A stretch of DNA of 64,000 bases from positions 51,288-115,287 of the forward strand of contig NW_026515412.1 of the NCBI RefSeq assembly GCF_014898815.1, read 5' to 3'. Below, in pieces: positions 1 through 10,992 of this stretch (position 1 is the first letter of the stretch; each line of letters begins with the position of its first letter). The translations under genes were made by a program, and so were the position numbers. This stretch comes from Panonychus citri (Eukaryota; Arthropoda; Arachnida; Trombidiformes; Tetranychidae). The notes under the pieces are model-generated. The model searched no databases and had not been told where the DNA came from. It worked only from the letters and a program-made list of their open reading frames with translations.

Positions 1-1131
1 TCATAATCATCATCTATGAATTTAATATTAGCTGTAACATTAACTTTGTTTGTTACAGGGTCATAGACACGGAAATTGTTACTCGTTTTAGTGTAACCAA
101 CGAAGATACACTTTTTGGCTTTCGGATCCCACTTCTTCCGGAAACTATCGGGAATTTTGATCCAACAGATACTACCAAAGGGTCGAAGGTGAGTAAATTT
201 TGCTTTTTCTTTTGTGAACATTTCAAGGGGAGTCAATTTGCGTTGACCTTTACTCGGAATCATATTCAGCACATATACAGCAGTAGCCATTGCTTCTGCC
301 CAAAGGAATTTAGGTAAGTTATTAGCTAACAACATTGATCTAGCTAATTCGGTGATAGTTCGATTCTCTCTCTCAATACGACCATTTTGTTCTGGTGTAT
401 AAGGTGCACTCAGCTCATGTGTAATATTATTATTGTTAAATAAAATTTTTACTCTAGAATCGATAAACTCTTTACCATTATCAGTTCTGATAATCTTCAC
501 CTTGTTTCCAGTCATTTTCTGTGAAGTTTTCAAATGAATCAGATTTAAATCGTTGAAAATAAACACCTCTAAATGAACTTCGTTCATCTTTAATAACTAA
601 TGCTAATTTACTTCCATTCAGTGATGGTTCACTCATTGGTCCCTGTAAATCACAATGTAAAGCTTGACCAACTTCAACCTCTCTCGGTGTTACCGATTTA
701 AATGATTTCTTAATCATCTTACCCTTAATACAACCTTCACAGGTAAACTCACTTGGCTCATAATCCAACTTAATCTTCGGTAAGATTCCATCTTTCGACA
801 TTTGGATTATCTTATAAACATTAACATGAGCTAACTTCTTATGCCAAGAACTCAAAGTATCAACTTTGGCAACATTAACAACATTTTCATCAATTTCTCT
901 TAATTTAATCATCAATTTAAAAGTATTACCAAATTTCTGAGCAACAATTACGATCTTATCAGTTTTAATATCGAAAATTACTGTTGATTTTGGGGTTGAT
1001 TTCAAACCGAAACCTTTAGTTACAGTTTGTCCCCATGAAAACAAATTGAAGTTCCCAAGTTTAGGAACAAACAAAACGTTTTCTAATTTACATGGAATCC
1101 ATTGTAATCCATTATAACAATCAACTAACAC
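1..1131 (-). pseudogene. copia integrase region (GAG-pre-integrase plus integrase core), frameshifted
   Basis: From 1131 down to 481 one frame encodes the GAG-pre-integrase zinc region (WHKKLAH followed by CEGCIKGK, an HHCC pattern) and the start of the rve core, with its first catalytic aspartate in HCDLQGPM. The frame is lost near 525. A second minus frame then continues to base 1 with the rest of the core: a TDNGKEF block (second Asp), the PEQNGRIERENRT block (catalytic Glu) and the region typical between integrase and RT (WDPKAKKCIFVGY). The motifs are those of Ty1/copia integrases rather than Ty3 or retroviral ones. The frameshift inside the core means this copy cannot make an intact integrase without frameshifting. 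Confidence 0.8.
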
Positions 1132-1132
1132 A

Positions 1133-2303
1133 TCACCTTTCGCTTGTCAATTGAATTGGTTCATCTAAATAACTAAAATTAGTTAAGCAATTAATATTAC
1201 CGGTAAGGTGATAAGAAGACCCGGTATCGAGAAGCCACTGATCACAATTAACTTTTTCTTCCTTAATTGTTAAAGAAAAATTATCACTCTTTTCATTTGA
1301 ATCTTCATCAACTTTTTCATTAACATTATTAGCATAATAAGATCTGTTAGATTTACCTTGATTGTTACAATTATTATTACTTTGATTGTTGTTGTAATTG
1401 TTGTTGCTATTGAACTTGTTGAAATGTTTCTTGTGGTGATTTTGTTTTTGATTATTATTATTATTATTAACTGAACTGTTCATGTTGTTACCGTTGTTAC
1501 TATTGCTACTATTATCATTAGTATTATTATTCTGGTTGAAATTATTTCTGTTTCTATTTCGTCGACATCTATTGGCTAGATGATTTTTACCACCACAAAT
1601 GTAACATCTCTTACCATGAAACTTTCTATTCATATTTTTACTCACAAGAGCTTCACCATGTTTTGGTTCATTTTCATTTTGATTTCTTTTCTCATTGATC
1701 ATTAATTGAGTTTTCAAATTACCTAAAGTAATTTTTTGACCTGCAGTAATCGCTATTTCAATAGCTTGTCTGAATGATTGGAAACAATTGGGAAGATCAT
1801 CTAAAACTTTAACCATGAGCGAGTTATCATCAACATTAATTCCTAAATCTTTCATCTGTTTAACTGTTGATTCGAGTTCAGCAAAATAACCACTAACTGA
1901 ATGTGCCGAAGTAAATCTGAGATCGGTCAACTTACGTCTTATCCTCCATTCCTTGTGTTGTTGTCCGTTGTTCACGATGATTGACGATGTTATTATACAT
2001 CTCAGAAGATGAGGCACAATTAATGATGAGATTCACATGTTCTTTATCAATCGAGTTGATGATGAGCATTCTCGCTAAAGCATCACTTGTATTCCAATCA
2101 GCTATTGCCTTGTTTCTTTTAGCGACTTCAGTTGCTCTTTCAGTTGAAGCTTCTTCGGCGGTGAAGGCAACTGGACGAACATCAGCTCCATTAACAATGT
2201 TCCATACATTTTTAGCCTGAAGAACGGCTTGTATATATGCCTTCCAGTGAAGGTAATTATCATTAGAAAGTTTAATTGAAAGTAGTTCAGAAGAATCAAT
2301 CAT
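1133..2303 (-). pseudogene. copia gag and protease region, frameshifted
   Basis: The likely initiator ATG is at 2303-2301, about 270 bases downstream of the primer-binding site. The first frame (2303-1932) has the copia-type gag N-terminus, including the YLHWKAYIQAVL block. A frame change around 1970 leads into the UBN2-like part (LMVKVLDDLPNCFQSF), then one CCHC zinc knuckle CYICGGKNHLANRC with exact C-x2-C-x4-H-x4-C spacing. An Asn-rich spacer of about 80 residues follows, then the aspartic protease site LLDTGSSYHLTG. The Asn-rich spacer is encoded by AAT/AAC repeats and has probably expanded by slippage. Product: capsid-nucleocapsid and protease of a virus-like particle. Two frame changes argue that it is dead. 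Confidence 0.8.
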
Positions 2304-2570
2304 GATGCTTATTGATGTTCAATTGTTACAACTTGTTGATCAAGAAAAATGGAAATTTTTATTTTTAATAATATTAATATGTTAATTCAGTTGTTGGTTG
2401 ATTGAAAGAGACACAAAAAAAAACACCACAAACACAAAGAAAAACAATCGTTACAAACACAACAAATTGTTGGTAATTTTTATTTGAGAGAAAGAGAGAA
2501 AAAGAGACAAACAGAAAATTCAATCAAATCAAATTTGTTGTTTCAAATATCAGTAGAGAAACAGGAAGGT

Positions 2571-2586
2571 GACTGAGCCCATAACC
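2571..2586 (-). other. copia primer-binding site, initiator tRNA-Met internal type
   Basis: On the minus strand the 16 bases read GGTTATGGGCTCAGTC directly after the LTR end CAACA. Drosophila copia is known to prime from a cut initiator tRNA-Met using an almost identical internal (not 3'-terminal) site. Position and sequence both fit. Confidence 0.7.
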
Positions 2587-3609
2587 TGTTGGTTTTAGTT
2601 GGAAAAACACAATTAAATCTAATTAAAACTGTTAATCAAATTAACTCTTCTTCTTGTTATAAGAAGGAAACACTCAGATCTAAACAAAGAAAATGAAAAA
2701 TACACTAAGAGATGTTATCTCTTCAATTGTCATCAACTAAAGACAAGGTTTATTAGTTTGGGTTCGGTTTAAATACTGTGGATTGGTCGTTACAAAGATT
2801 TGAATCAAATGACCCAATTGGTCAATATTTGGGTTTGGTTATTTTTGGCGGTTGAAAGTGTTGTTTGTGTGTGTGTACGTGAGAGAGATGAGAGGAGATG
2901 AAGAGAAAGAAGATAAGATGAGAGAGAGTAACGTGAGTGACAGTTTGGGGCATAAAAGAAAAGAATAAGGAAAATGGTAAAACTTGGTTTACCCTTTGTC
3001 GGTCAACTAATGGGCAGGGATGGTCATTAGTTGGTTGATCATCTCAATAATTATTGATAATAATGGTAATAATAATAATATAAAATAATAATTAGCATAG
3101 AAAGAAAGAGATGAAAGTAATTAAGAAAAAATGATTAACTTAATTGTTGGGAATCGACCAAATGTTAAGGCTCATATCTCAGAGACTAATCAACTCATAT
3201 TAATGATTAGTATGTTGGTCGATTCTATGTTTAATTGTCTTTCTAACGATATCCTATTCATGTCTTAATTGTAATGATTTCATCAAAATTATCATGTGTG
3301 CGAAAAGTTTACTTGAAGCTAAATTATTAATGAAAATTTAAGGTTTTTGGTTAATTGCTCGAGAACCAAATGATCAATCAATTATCTTAATATACGAATC
3401 GATTGCAATTAATGAGCTCTACAAGATGATAGCATTACAACCAGTGAAAAGCTAATGGGCGCGAAAAGATGGCGACAAACTAATGAGTTCCCATGTTAAG
3501 TGAATGGGAGAAAATCGAAAAGTTAAAAACGTTTGAATAAATATAATAAACGATTAAATTGTTAATAATTAAGCTTAAATAAGCGCGAATTAAGCTTATA
3601 TAACCAACA
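2587..3609 (-). repeat. copia 5' LTR, inner edge firm, outer edge tentative
   Basis: The LTR abuts the primer-binding site. On the minus strand a TATTTAAA box (2775-2768) lies about 20 bases upstream of an AATAAA (2754-2749), so U3 and R signals are present. The outer edge is placed at 3609 because CCAACA there mirrors the inner terminus. At about 1 kb the LTR would be long for copia, so the true edge may be closer. Confidence 0.5.
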
Positions 3610-3618
3610 AATATTAAA

Positions 3619-3865
3619 TTGAAATTCACTTTTCAGTATTTTCAAAATAAGTTTTTTTCTCAACAACTTAATCACAATTCTCCGCAATTAATTGCTTTTT
3701 TTCAAAGTTATACAGGGCATTTCAGCAAGTTTTTCTTGAATTACTTTTTGTTTTTGAGTGTTCAGACCGCAGACTCGAGTAATGGTAGTTTCGGCCATAC
3801 TCAATTGTCATATTAAAATATCAAGGTCATTTGATGGTCACAATCGATTCAATTTAATCTTTCAC
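3619..3865 (+). repeat. dispersed repeat fragment (CAGGGCATTTCA family, one arm)
   Basis: Bases 3619-3708 match 25,235-25,335 closely. From the TA-CAGGGCATTTCA start at about 3711 the sequence matches one arm of the complete inverted-repeat element at 34,779-35,266, including the blocks GAGTGTTCAGACC and TTTGATGGTCACAA. Only the left arm is present, so this is a broken copy. Confidence 0.65.
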
Positions 3866-4155
3866 GGTGGGTTGGCCTCAGGTCAACGGTAATTGATTTA
3901 ATTAGCACCGAACGATTTTCGTAACGTTATTAACCAACTTTACTTAACTACATTAACTTAAAACTTGAAACAATTAAAAATTAACACCAATTTATTACCG
4001 GTTTTATTAACAGTTTACAATTAAGGTAACTTATTAACATTGTCTATCAGACTAATTAACTAACTCTAACTATCATTTAGACTGAATTTTTATTCATCTC
4101 TATTCATTTTATCAGCAACATGGATCAGAGAAAAAAACAAAGTACTTGAGACGTT

Positions 4156-4188
4156 TGCTGATCAAGGTAAATTGTACCTTGATCAGCA
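4156..4188. repeat. perfect 14-bp inverted repeat with 5-base loop
   Basis: TGCTGATCAAGGTA at 4156-4169 is the exact reverse complement of 4175-4188. It could be a short foldback or the scar of a small element. No gene is next to it. Confidence 0.8.
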
Positions 4189-4280
4189 ATGATGCTGAAA
4201 GATGATAATTTCTCAACATTCCCCGAACGTTATTATAAACAGCCACTGTTTATCAACTCCTAGGTCCAAGTTCGCCCAAA

Positions 4281-4470
4281 TTAATTGCGGTGCTGGGCAT
4301 GTTTGGGGCACCGAAATGACCCAAACTTCCCCCTATTAGGGTTGAATCGGTTCACGGTGTTGGCCACATTGAACGGAACTAAGGAGGAGTCCCGTAGATT
4401 GAGCCCATTCAATCGCCTCCTCCTTAGAACGCAGCACTTGCTGCTCGAGCCAGGTCCTGCTCCACGCAGA
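4281..4470 (-). pseudogene. ISXO2/IS1595-like transposase N-terminal fragment
   Basis: Minus-strand frames encode a stretch around EEAIEWAQSTGLL followed by a Cys/His-containing segment. This resembles the N-terminal zinc-binding region found in ISXO2-like (DDE_Tnp_IS1595) transposases and in arthropod proteins derived from them. The catalytic part is absent and the frame shifts within the fragment. It is bounded on the right by a simple repeat. The family call rests on recognition of a short pattern and needs a profile search. Confidence 0.35.
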
Positions 4471-4475
4471 CATGA

Positions 4476-4556
4476 TGAGAGAATGAGAGAATGAGAGAAT
4501 GAGAGAATGAGAGATTGAGAGATTGAGAGAATAAGAGAATGAGAGATTGAGAGAAA
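4476..4556. repeat. GAGAATGAGA-type 10-bp microsatellite
   Basis: About eight imperfect copies of a 10-base unit (GAGAATGAGA and GAGATTGAGA) run in tandem. Apparent reading frames across it are artefacts of the repeat. Confidence 0.9.
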
Positions 4557-4561
4557 CAACA

Positions 4562-5400
4562 CAAACAAGAAGACTTGATTGAATGAGAAATAATGGTAAA
4601 TGCACTGACTTAAGTACTATTAGAAAAGACTCACTCAAGGTGCTCCCTCATGTATATGTGCTGCCATCTGGTTCAATATGTTGAGGAACTAATAACTTGA
4701 GTGCAAATTTCAAATGTAGTAGTCATTACAAAGTTGTACATTATGTATGAGAGTCATAGATAAACACCTCTGCAGGCTGAGGGGGCGGAAAATTTTTTTG
4801 CCCTGCCCCACCCACTTCGAGGGGGCGGCGCTGCACGCGGCCATCAGCCGTCAGCTTATTGGTCAGCAGAGTCCAACCCTACCTCCTCGTGGTTCTGGCT
4901 GGATAAAGCTAACAGGGCTCTGGCAATCTATTTTCAACGAAAAATTTAACTTTGAATAATGTTGACCAAAATGACCCTGACCCATTTTCTGACCTTGAAA
5001 TAAATTCTGATCAATTTTGAACCAAATGTGTGCATCCAATCTGTGCATATGTGTAAAACTAAATTTTTGCTATTTTCAACCCATTATAAATGCCGTTGGA
5101 AAAACGGGATATGCCTGAAAGTTCATATATAACATCCGCACAGTCCATTCTATATGTCAAAAAAATTTCATAAGCTAGGTACCTCCCACTTCCATAAAAA
5201 ATCAATTTCCGAGAAGTTTAAACTGCCCATAGACCTCTTAAGGATTTTATGTTTTTAAATGCTAATAACTCCGCCCACAGAAGTTTTCGCTAAAAAACCC
5301 TCAACATGTATATAGACCTACATAAGGCCTACCTCCAGAAAAAATTTCAAGACAATCTGAGTAGGGGGCTGTAGTAAAGAATAGCCGAGTTAATTGATAT
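4562..5400. other. no gene seen; includes a GC-rich patch at 4775-4920
   Basis: No coding signal is supported. Bases 4775-4920 are much richer in G and C than the surroundings (two runs of AGGGGGCGG), which suggests foreign transposon-derived DNA, but no domain was recognised. Confidence 0.5.
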
Positions 5401-5401
5401 T

Positions 5402-5853
5402 GCCTTAGTCTCCGATGTTCCCATATCACAGTATGGTCAAAACGGACTATCGAACCAACGGGTCCAACTCTCTTTCGACTGCTCTCCTTAAACGACCATT
5501 GATCTCGGTTGATGGTTCTATTAGCTGTATCATTTCGTTAATTGTATTGCGGGAACCACAAGCTAACGGGCAATTAACAGTGGTAGTTGGCGAAATCTAT
5601 TGTTGATAACATTCATGGCATACGATGAACTTACAAGATGATCGATGGTGGGCGTAAGGTTCATAGGCAAAATAGAAGCAGAGGTTACATGTACAGGGCT
5701 ATTCAGCTTTTTTACCGATGTTTTTTGTGATTCGTCCGCTGTAAGAAAATGACACCGTAGGCATTGTTTAAGTCCGATATCAACAGTAAAAACAATACCA
5801 TTTAGACCGACAGCGACGTAACCAACAATAAAGTAAGTGTGTGAACTAAACAT
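5402..5853 (-). pseudogene. unrecognised degenerate reading frame, interrupted by a CAGGG repeat end
   Basis: From 5853 down to about 5402 the minus strand stays mostly open. It passes a TA-CAGGGCTATTCAGC repeat terminus at 5692-5706 and one stop. No family is recognised. The composition is coding-like, but the function is unknown and the call is weak. Confidence 0.2.
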
Positions 5854-5945
5854 AATTGAAGCGCTCGACGCTACGATTTACATGGCCATTGAGGTCATTT
5901 AACGAATGGAACGTTCGAAGGTCATTTTAAGGTCGTGGTGAGCAA
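5694..5945. repeat. TA-CAGGG inverted-repeat family, partial copy
   Basis: The start (CAGGGCTATTCAGC, then a TTTTTACCGATGTTTTTT block) matches the element beginning at 36,629. The stretch 5850-5945 (TTGAAGCGCTCGA, AAGGTCATTTTAAGGTC) matches 37,462-37,540. The interiors differ, so this is a related, decayed copy. Confidence 0.55.
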
Positions 5946-5989
5946 ATCAAATCACACATTGTCTCTCAGTAGGGGCAAAGCATACCACT

Positions 5990-6120
5990 CTGGCACAATT
6001 TCTCTTTGTCTCTTCCCCTTTTTACCCTTTCTTTTTCTACTCTTTCTCTTTCTTTCCAAATTTCTTTCCCCCCTTTTTCTCTTTTTGCACGGTTTAATTT
6101 TCTCTTCTTTTCCCTAAACG
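5990..6120. repeat. pyrimidine-rich low-complexity tract
   Basis: The stretch is almost pure C and T on the plus strand. No gene is supported. Confidence 0.7.
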
Positions 6121-6439
6121 ATATCCCCTCAATGCCCGAATCCTGCATTTACTTATGATAGTTTAATGATTATTTTAATGACCATTTCACCTATTTTTCG
6201 CTATAATGTTATTGTATAAATTAAGGTGACCTTTTTTCAAACCAATATACATTTAATTGAGGGAGCAATTAAATATAAAAGACTCAATTTTTTCTCTCAT
6301 TCATTATTAAACTTCCTTTTTGAAAGTTGATTTCAATTCTAAATTGATTGCAGCTTTTGTAAGTGTACTTTTAAAGAATCACAGCATCAAGTTTTGTATA
6401 ATTTTCCGTGTGTCTGTTATTTTCATCATCATCACAGTT

Positions 6440-6560
6440 TATATGTCATATTCATATTTAGAAACAATAATCCAAGTTTTTACCACCACCACCATCATCA
6501 CATTATTTGTGTCATATTCTTATTTAGAAACAATAATCTAAGTTTTTATCGACATCATAA
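6440..6560. repeat. two-copy tandem duplication, then TC-rich tract to about 6780
   Basis: A unit of about 65 bases containing TATTTAGAAACAATAAT occurs twice in a row. From 6605 to 6780 the plus strand is (TC)n-like with repeated GTCTCTTT. The rest of 6120-7070 shows no gene. Confidence 0.7.
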
Positions 6561-7070
6561 TCATCTTAGGATCAAGAAGAAAAAGTAAGTTTTGGTCTTT
6601 GAATGATCATTTCTCTCTCTCTCTCTCTTGTGTTTTTTCTCTCCCTTCAGTCTCTTTTAGTCTCTTTGAGTCTCTTTGAGTTTATTTCCTCTCTCTCTTT
6701 TGTGTTTTTTTCTCTCTCTCTTTTTTAAAATCTTTCTCTCTCTCTTCAGTCTCTTTTACTCTCTTGAGTCTCTTTGATTAGGTGGGTTAATTGTCTGTCT
6801 ATTGTTTAATGAATCTATTTTCCGGTGGAAGTGCTAACCGTTTTGTTATCTTGAGAACAAAGCTAATGATTAATTATGGTTATTGAATTAATTTTATTAT
6901 TATTTGTTAAACTTCCTAAATTGATTAATTAACCTTTTATAATTTGTGAGAAAAATGATAATGAGGTGCAATAAGAAATGGAATAGAATTGTCTATAAGT
7001 CTGACTACCTGGCTTTGACAATAAAGATGCAAACTAATCATTATCGATAAATATATGGACGGAAATTCAC

Positions 7071-7345
7071 TATTTAATTAATATTTAAGACTTTTATTTC
7101 ACTTTTTTCCGTGTCCTTAAAATGACCGAAAATCGGCCATTTTATTGTTGAAGAGGGAGAAAAACTTCTCTCTCAAATTTTGCATGATCATCTTCATCAT
7201 CAACAAAACAACCAATAGGATAGACCAGGTACCATGTGCGAGGTGATACCTGGTAATGTACATTTAAAACTGGTTGTAACTAGTTTGTTGCATTTCGTCC
7301 GGGGTACTTGAAAAGATCAACGTCCACGTTGATTTACAATTTACT
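7071..7345 (-). mobile_element. relic LTR related to the 14.8 kb gypsy element, opposite orientation
   Basis: Read on the minus strand, this region aligns with the end of the internal region (GACGTTGATCTTTTC, compare 23,135-23,150) and then with the LTR. The shared LTR landmarks are in order: the ACCAGGTA..ACCTGGT hairpin, CTATTGGTT, a GATGATGAAGATGA block and the GGCCGATTTTCGG hairpin. Divergence is substantial. The LTR start is about 7292 and the far end is unclear. It is an old solo LTR or truncated copy of the same family. Confidence 0.65.
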
Positions 7346-7658
7346 AGAATTATTATAATTAATTAAGGATTAGTTACATTAAATATTGACTATTAAAATA
7401 TGAAAATTGTTAGTAATTAATGATGTCCATCCTGGAATTCCGATAGCCAATGTGGAATGTTCTGTCCGTTTTTGACCATCTCTCGTTATCGATAAATATA
7501 TATTAATAATAATAAAATTAATATTAAAGAGATATTAATCGAAAAATTTGGCAAAACTTTTTTTCCCCACCACAATTAAAGTTTTTATGATTAAATTGAA
7601 GCAAATTGAAGTTTACATCAGTTTACGCGTCAGAAGCGAACATAATCTTTATTAAGTG

Positions 7659-8516
7659 CTATTTTTTAATAGTTTTCATATTCTGATTTAGAAACTTCAT
7701 TTTAACCGTTGTTTCAAGTATTTTTGGATACAGTGTAGTTATATTTTGTAAATTGATCAGGAATTGTATCCATGAATGCCCATACCCGATAATTGTTTTC
7801 ATTTGATCCATCCATTGCATCCTCCAACAGTCTGATAGGGCTCGATGCCTCTTGAGATATTCGCCAAATTTAGCTCCAAATAAAATTACTCGCCTTTCAT
7901 TTTGTCCGATCGCAGCTTTCTTCTGAATTACAAGATTAGTAGCCTCTTCTTGGGTATCTATTGGTCGATCATCGAAAACAAGCAACTCATCATTTACATC
8001 AACAAGGCTCTCTTTTATTTTTTCCAATATTTTCTCGAGTGATCCCTCATTTCAATTATCAGGCTCATCCTCAGGTTCAGAACCACTCGAAGATGATGAA
8101 AGTAAAGATGAAGACGAAGACGAATGTGAGGACGAAGAGAGGCTGGGTAAAAATACTGATTCGCTATCACTTTCATTCGATGATTCTTCCGATCGCATCT
8201 CTTCATCAACGATTAACGGTCCTTCAACTAAAGGGTCAGGAACGGGTTCAATGGGTTGGATGTCTACAATAACTGGGTCATCAGACGACGTTACCTCATT
8301 TTGTGGGTCCAGGTGCTTCCTCTGGTGGTAATCCATAGAATTATCAACATCTTCGTTCACAATCACAGGTGCAGCTTCATTGTCAATTATTGGTTGGTTG
8401 AACAATTGTCTCTCTATTTCTGAACTGATTCTGAACCCATTAACATAATACCCAATATTATTGATGATGTATTGCCGAATGTTTTCACGGTATTGGTAGG
8501 GTAGTTGTTGTAACAA
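7659..8516 (-). pseudogene. unknown acidic serine-rich protein, one in-frame TGA
   Basis: A single minus frame runs from ATG 8516 to 7659 (about 285 codons) interrupted once by TGA at 8054-8052. Part one has a hydrophilic N-terminus of about 45 residues, an acidic middle (repeated pairs of D and E) and a run rich in serine near residues 110-145. Part two continues in the same frame with NEGSLEKILEKIKESL and ends with a Lys-rich tail. No known domain is recognised. The frame being open on both sides of one stop suggests a recently broken gene, a sequencing error or readthrough. Confidence 0.35.
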
Positions 8517-9048
8517 TTGTAAAAAAGGAACCGAACAAAAAAGAGTCGTTTGGGTCGATGTTGATCATGATGATGAGGTTAATGATAATTTATAATCAAT
8601 AAATCACTATTGTAATAACTAATGACGGTGAATGTTGTAGAAGTATGTAAAATTTTCAAACTATTAAGCTCAGCCCATGTCAGATTTTGAATGCGCACAA
8701 GATCGCCAGCATGTCACTTTTACTATAAGCTATTACAAGGTATTGGTTAAAGTTTAAAATCAATTAATTTTTTGCACCGTTATTTGACATTGTCTCTGTA
8801 AAAAATTACATCGAAAAGACCTTTTTTTCTAAATTGAATAACTTTTAATTTTGGGTTTTCTGCTGTCATTTCTGCTGTCGTACATTAATCAATCATAAAT
8901 TTTACAAAGATTGCTAAATTATCATTTTTCTAGAACCTACAGTTACGAAAATACAAGGGTATAGGTTTTTAATTGTTAAGAGTAGCCAACACCCTTTCGA
9001 TGTATCGATTTTCAATTAATTGCTTTTTTTGAAGTTTTACAGGGGATT
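8517..9048. other. no gene seen
   Basis: AT-rich, without supported coding frames. Bases 9003-9030 carry the ATTAATTGCTTTTTT block that precedes other copies of the CAGGG repeat. Confidence 0.5.
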
Positions 9049-9430
9049 TTACAATGCTTTTATTGAATTTATTAGTTGTTTGTGAGTGTTCAGACCCAAG
9101 TTATGGTAGTTAAAGTCATACTGAATTGTCATATTTAAATATCAAGGTCATTCCGGTCATTTCGTTAGAATACGTTTTCAAGTTGATTTGATGGTCACAC
9201 TAGATTTAAATGAAAATCAACATGTACCTAAATCACAAGATTTACGAGCAAATTAATGAAAATTGAATGAAAAGGATCGTGCCTCAAAAACGCAATATCT
9301 CAGCGACTAAAACGTCCAAAAGTTGTAAACTCGTGAGGAGCCACAAGATTGCTAGTTAATTAGATTGTGACCATCAAATGACCTTGAAAAAGTATCTTTA
9401 CAAAATTGCCGGAATGACTTTGGTATTTTT
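9049..9430 (+). repeat. CAGGG inverted-repeat element, diverged copy
   Basis: It starts at TA-CAGGGGATTTTAC and shares with the complete element at 34,779-35,266 the blocks GAGTGTTCAGACC, ATCAAGGTCATTC, AACGCAATATCTCAGC (there in reverse complement) and GACCATCAAATGACCTTGA. The interior is in inverted order relative to that element and the right terminus is missing. Confidence 0.6.
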
Positions 9431-9514
9431 TTCATTATGAATTTCACTTGGATGGTTCTTAGGTTTTCCGCCAATCGCCAATCGACAAAATGCACATTGG
9501 CAATTCTATTGAGC

Positions 9515-10025
9515 TCAGTTCAGAAAAACTCGTTTCACGAACCAATTTTTATGCTTCATATTCAAACTGCATCCAGCAAATAAAAAGATTCTATTTGCTC
9601 GAAACTGATAGAGCTGAAGTATCTTTTGAGGGTTACGAATTTCCTTTATTAGAAAAATTTGTAAAATCTCATCGTCTTTAGTCTGAGTGATGGATGAAAA
9701 TTGAAGGCAAAATCTAGTTTCACATTCTTTATCAGAAAGAATCTTTGGGTCACCATACCGATGGATATCACGACTTTCAACCCGAAGAATTAGATTTTGT
9801 TCTCTCTTGAGAACAAAACTACATTTAGGGCTGAAGATTGAGTGATAGTGAACAATGTCTTTATAACGAAGATGAGTTGAAACTTGTAAATTATTTGAAT
9901 TATCAAAACGGGAAAATCCGTCTAACAGCATTCAACCAAGTCCCGTCAGTCAAGTCAATATAGGCCATCATTTTGTGTAGCTCCAGCTTGATAAAGCGAT
10001 GAGTGTGATAAAGTTTTAAACAGCT
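9515..10025 (-). pseudogene. BIR-like pseudogene, copy 1
   Basis: Minus-strand frames spell ELHKMMAYIDL, then after a frame change near 9935 DGFSRFDNSNNLQ, then HYHSIFSPKCSFVLKRE. This parallels the second copy at 33,018-33,420, which has a full BIR zinc signature. Here the H-x6-C half survives but the C-x2-C half has been lost. A further block at 10,250-10,130 (minus; VKIWFVKSNHLKLIMKNW) matches the upstream exon-like block of copy 2, so the whole gene was duplicated, not only the domain. BIR domains are the zinc-binding modules of inhibitor-of-apoptosis proteins. Frameshift and loss of cysteines make this copy non-functional. Confidence 0.5.
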
Positions 10026-10369
10026 GAGCATCTTCGATGGCTAATTCTTCATAACCGGTAAGAAATTTTTATTAGTCTCGAGAAAAAAGACAAATAATAT
10101 AAGTTTAATTTGAAGTTTTATTCAAAAAAGTGTTTTGTAAATTAACTTTTCTCTTCATCGACTCAATAAAATTGGAGTGATTTTCCCAATTTTTCATGAT
10201 CAATTTGAGATGATTACTTTTGACGAACCAAATTTTTACATAAGTAAATTCGTTGCAATCAACAAGACATTCAATCTAGTTGGATTGAAAATGACCGAGG
10301 ATACAGAAGGCTTATTGCCCTTGAATTCACCTTTTGTAGATCTTGCCTTTTAGATTATCAGAATTTGCA

Positions 10370-10560
10370 CAACTTCGAGTGTCCCGCGAGATGTGGGTTA
10401 GCCTTAAACCGCAGCTATCTACGACATAGCGGTCGAATTTGAACAAATACATTTAGAAAATTGATGGTTCAATGTCCAGATAAAGAATGCAATCAGATTA
10501 TGACGAAGATACATGGTTAACGTCCAAAGAACGCATCATTCTCATGTACAGAAGTAAGGA
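10370..10560 (+). pseudogene. possible TRAF-type zinc-finger fragment
   Basis: The plus strand encodes ECPARCGLALNRSYLRHS and, after a stop, MVQCPDKECNQIM followed in a shifted frame by a His-rich piece. The CP-x2-CG...R-x2-L-x2-H pattern resembles TRAF-type zinc fingers. It is very short and broken, so chance similarity cannot be excluded. Confidence 0.25.
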
Positions 10561-10819
10561 TTAACGTGAAAAAATTTTTGGAATTGGGTGAATAGATCAA
10601 AAGCCTATTGATTTATAGTAATCTAGAACGGCCTCAGCTATAGTCATACATAATGTAACAGGTTCGATTCGAGAATGAACAATATCGAGAACAGTTTAAC
10701 TTATACTTAAGTTTTAAACGAAACTTTTATTGTTGATTAACTTTAAACTTTGTTCGAAAACTTTTATAACTTTACTTTAATTTTATTGATTAACTTGATT
10801 GTTGATTGGATAAGTTTAG

Positions 10820-10992
10820 CACAAAGAGAGAGAGAGAAAGAGAGAGAGAAAGTCAACTTCTTCACGGAAGTTGTTCTTTTTCTGGTCGAGGATTGGAACT
10901 TAATGATTATTTTGATTTTTTGATTTTCTTTTATATATTTTTTTTGTAAGAGAAGGAAGAGAAGAAAAAGAAAGAGAAGGAGAAAGAGAGAT
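10820..10992. repeat. GA-rich simple repeats
   Basis: (GAGA)n tracts lie at 10,822-10,852 and 10,949-10,991. Nothing else was identified in 10,560-11,410. Confidence 0.7.

Larger units (their letters stand above)
1..3609 (-). mobile_element. Ty1/copia LTR retrotransposon, 5' part, degraded, cut by window edge
   Basis: Read on the minus strand the order is LTR, primer-binding site, gag, protease, integrase, which is the copia order. Reverse transcriptase and the 3' LTR would lie left of base 1. Frame changes near 1970, 1131 and about 525 break the polyprotein. The outer LTR edge at 3609 is a guess: the inner edge implies terminal TGTTGG/CCAACA, and a CCAACA sits at 3604-3609. The other LTR is not in view, so a target duplication cannot be tested. 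Confidence 0.8.
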
